A stretch of DNA of 6,557 bases from Phycisphaerae bacterium. GTDB taxonomy: Bacteria; Planctomycetota; Phycisphaerae; Sedimentisphaerales; SG8-4. A program made the position numbers and the translations under genes. Of the stretch, positions 5,506 to 6,557 are shown piece by piece. The stretch covers positions 1 through 6,557 of the forward strand of contig JAUWLI010000172.1 of assembly GCA_030613765.1 (NCBI GenBank), written 5' to 3'. Each line of letters begins with the position of its first letter. Position 1 is the first letter of the stretch. The notes under the pieces were generated by a model. The model ran no database searches, was not told where the DNA came from, and worked only from the letters and a program-made list of their open reading frames with translations.

Positions 5506-6219
5506 ATGATTAAAGCTATGTCCGGTCAGGGAAACACAGATCGATTTGCCAAAGTTCAGGAACGGATGCTCAGCCGGGACCTGAAGGGCCGTGATATTAT
5601 CGACCCGGACGTTCTGAGAGTGATGGGCCAAGTTCGGCGGGAAGAATTTGTGCCCCAGACTTACGAGTCTCAGGCCTATGCCGACGGCCCGCTGCCTATA
5701 GGGATGGGCCAAACCATTTCTCAGCCTTATATTGTTGCCCTGATGACCCAGGAGTTGCATCTCAATCAAGATTGCACGGTCCTGGAGATTGGCACTGGCA
5801 GCGGATATCAGACCGCCGTCCTGAGCAGGCTGGTACAAAAAGTCTATACGATAGAAACACTCGGCCCGTTGTCGGAATCGGCCCAGGCGGTTTTGGGCAG
5901 ATTGGGAATCGATAATATTGAATTCTGTGTTGACGACGGCAGTTCCGGCTGGCCCAGGCAAAAGTGGGACGACAAGTTAGAGCGTATGGTAGAATGGCAA
6001 CCTTGTTTTGACAGAATTATGATTACCGCAGCCGTGCCTAAGATACCCGAGCCCGTTGTAGAGCAGCTTGCCGAGGGCGGTTTGATTATCGCGCCGATAG
6101 GTCCGCCGGGGGTCCAGCAGCTTATCGTTGCCGAAAAAAAAGCCGAACATATGACTAAAAGATTCGTCTGTGACGTCCGATTCGTTAAACTGCTCGGCGA
6201 ATATGGCTTCGAGGAATAG
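5506..6219 (+). CDS. pcm: Protein-L-isoaspartate O-methyltransferase
   Basis: This enzyme repairs aged proteins by methylating L-isoaspartyl residues with S-adenosylmethionine. The order of motifs is typical: VMGQVRREEFVP (39-50), AYADGPLPIGMGQTISQPYI (57-76) with the substrate-site TIS at 70-72, SAM motif I VLEIGTGSGYQTAVL (92-106), acidic post-I E117, FDRIMITAA (168-176, motif II) and GGLIIAPIG (191-199). Two departures are visible. The usual GDGxxGWP reads DDGSSGWP (143-150), and about 17 extra residues, RQKWDDKLERMVEWQPC, sit between GWP and FDR. At 237 residues it is longer than the usual 210 or so, partly for this reason. The start may be ATG 5506 or 5518; neither has a good SD, and an in-frame TAA at 5497 blocks anything further upstream. 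Confidence 0.95.
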   Translation: MIKAMSGQGNTDRFAKVQERMLSRDLKGRDIIDPDVLRVMGQVRREEFVPQTYESQAYADGPLPIGMGQTISQPYIVALMTQELHLNQDCTVLEIGTGSGYQTAVLSRLVQKVYTIETLGPLSESAQAVLGRLGIDNIEFCVDDGSSGWPRQKWDDKLERMVEWQPCFDRIMITAAVPKIPEPVVEQLAEGGLIIAPIGPPGVQQLIVAEKKAEHMTKRFVCDVRFVKLLGEYGFEE

Positions 6220-6269
6220 AAATAAATTTGCTTATGTACAAGAAACAAAAGGACAAAGATTAATTCGTT

Positions 6270-6557
6270 ATGACCCAATCGGTAAGCGAAGAATCACAGA
6301 ATAAAATTACCCTTTCGATGCCTGTACAGTACCTCAAAGGTGTTGGGCCGGCCCGGGCCGGAACCTTTGCGCAGTTGGGAGTGAATACGGTAGGGGACTT
6401 GTTGGAGTATTTTCCACGGGACTGGAATTTTGCGCCCGGGCCGATAAAGATAGATCAAATGCAGCCTGACCAAACCGCTACTGTCATTGGCCTTCTCGAA
6501 TCAACAGACTACAACAGCCATCGCCGGCAGCCGATATTTGAAGCCATAGTCAGCGAT
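6270..6557 (+). CDS. recG: ATP-dependent DNA helicase RecG, N-terminal part (cut by the window edge)
   Basis: RecG reverses stalled replication forks and processes branched DNA. Only 96 codons are present. They carry the family's N-terminal hallmark, PVQYLKGVGPARAGTFAQLG (18-37) followed by VNTVGDLLEYFPRDW (38-52), then the start of the wedge/OB domain (QTATVIGLLES). The helicase motifs lie beyond the window. ATG 6270 is the first start after an in-frame TAA at 6261 and has no clear SD (AGGA is 17 bases away); ATG 6318, next to the conserved block, is the alternative. It lies 50 bases after pcm on the same strand, with no terminator between. Confidence 0.93.
   Translation, partial: MTQSVSEESQNKITLSMPVQYLKGVGPARAGTFAQLGVNTVGDLLEYFPRDWNFAPGPIKIDQMQPDQTATVIGLLESTDYNSHRRQPIFEAIVSD

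Overview
The window is ordinary bacterial chromosome of roughly 50% GC, densely packed with housekeeping genes on both strands. It carries a class A RNase P RNA, aerobic/fumarate-type NAD synthesis (nadB), biotin synthesis (bioD), protein repair (pcm) and the start of recG. Good Shine-Dalgarno sites occur (AAGGAG, GGAG) beside several genes with weak ones, and TTG is used as a start at least once. The gene content and protein style would suit a Planctomycetota/Phycisphaerae-like or related environmental lineage, but that is a low-confidence inference: nothing in the window fixes the taxonomy.

Layout, left to right. (1) Bases 3-338 (+) hold the C-terminal part of an unrecognised protein. (2) rnpB lies on the minus strand at 352-732, tail-to-tail with that gene, with its own extended -10 promoter abutting the stop codon of the next gene. 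(3) nadB (L-aspartate oxidase) is on the minus strand at 790-2400, with a candidate promoter and a 14-bp perfect palindrome in its leader. (4) A 262-bp divergent intergenic region contains a strong sigma70-like promoter overlapped by GTATA repeats and an inverted repeat. (5) A two-gene plus-strand module follows: a PadR-family regulator (2663-3037) overlapping by ATGA a 236-residue protein (3034-3744). The latter has a HAAS/permease-prefix-like N-terminus and about fourteen copies of a very regular hydrophobic five-residue repeat (Ala-x-Gly-x-x). (6) bioD is on the minus strand at 3784-4524, with an 11-bp tandem duplication upstream that doubles an extended -10 box. (7) Three plus-strand genes follow: a TSUP/TauE-SafE-type permease (4715-5455), pcm (5506-6219) and the N-terminus of recG (6270 to the window end).

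How they fit together. The metabolic genes (nadB, bioD) look like stand-alone cofactor genes, each with its own promoter, and are not adjacent to nadA/nadC or bioABF here. The PadR plus repeat-protein pair sits between them on the opposite strand. It looks like a self-contained, autoregulated membrane or envelope module and is the most unusual thing in the window. No CRISPR array, tRNA, insertion sequence or phage gene was seen.
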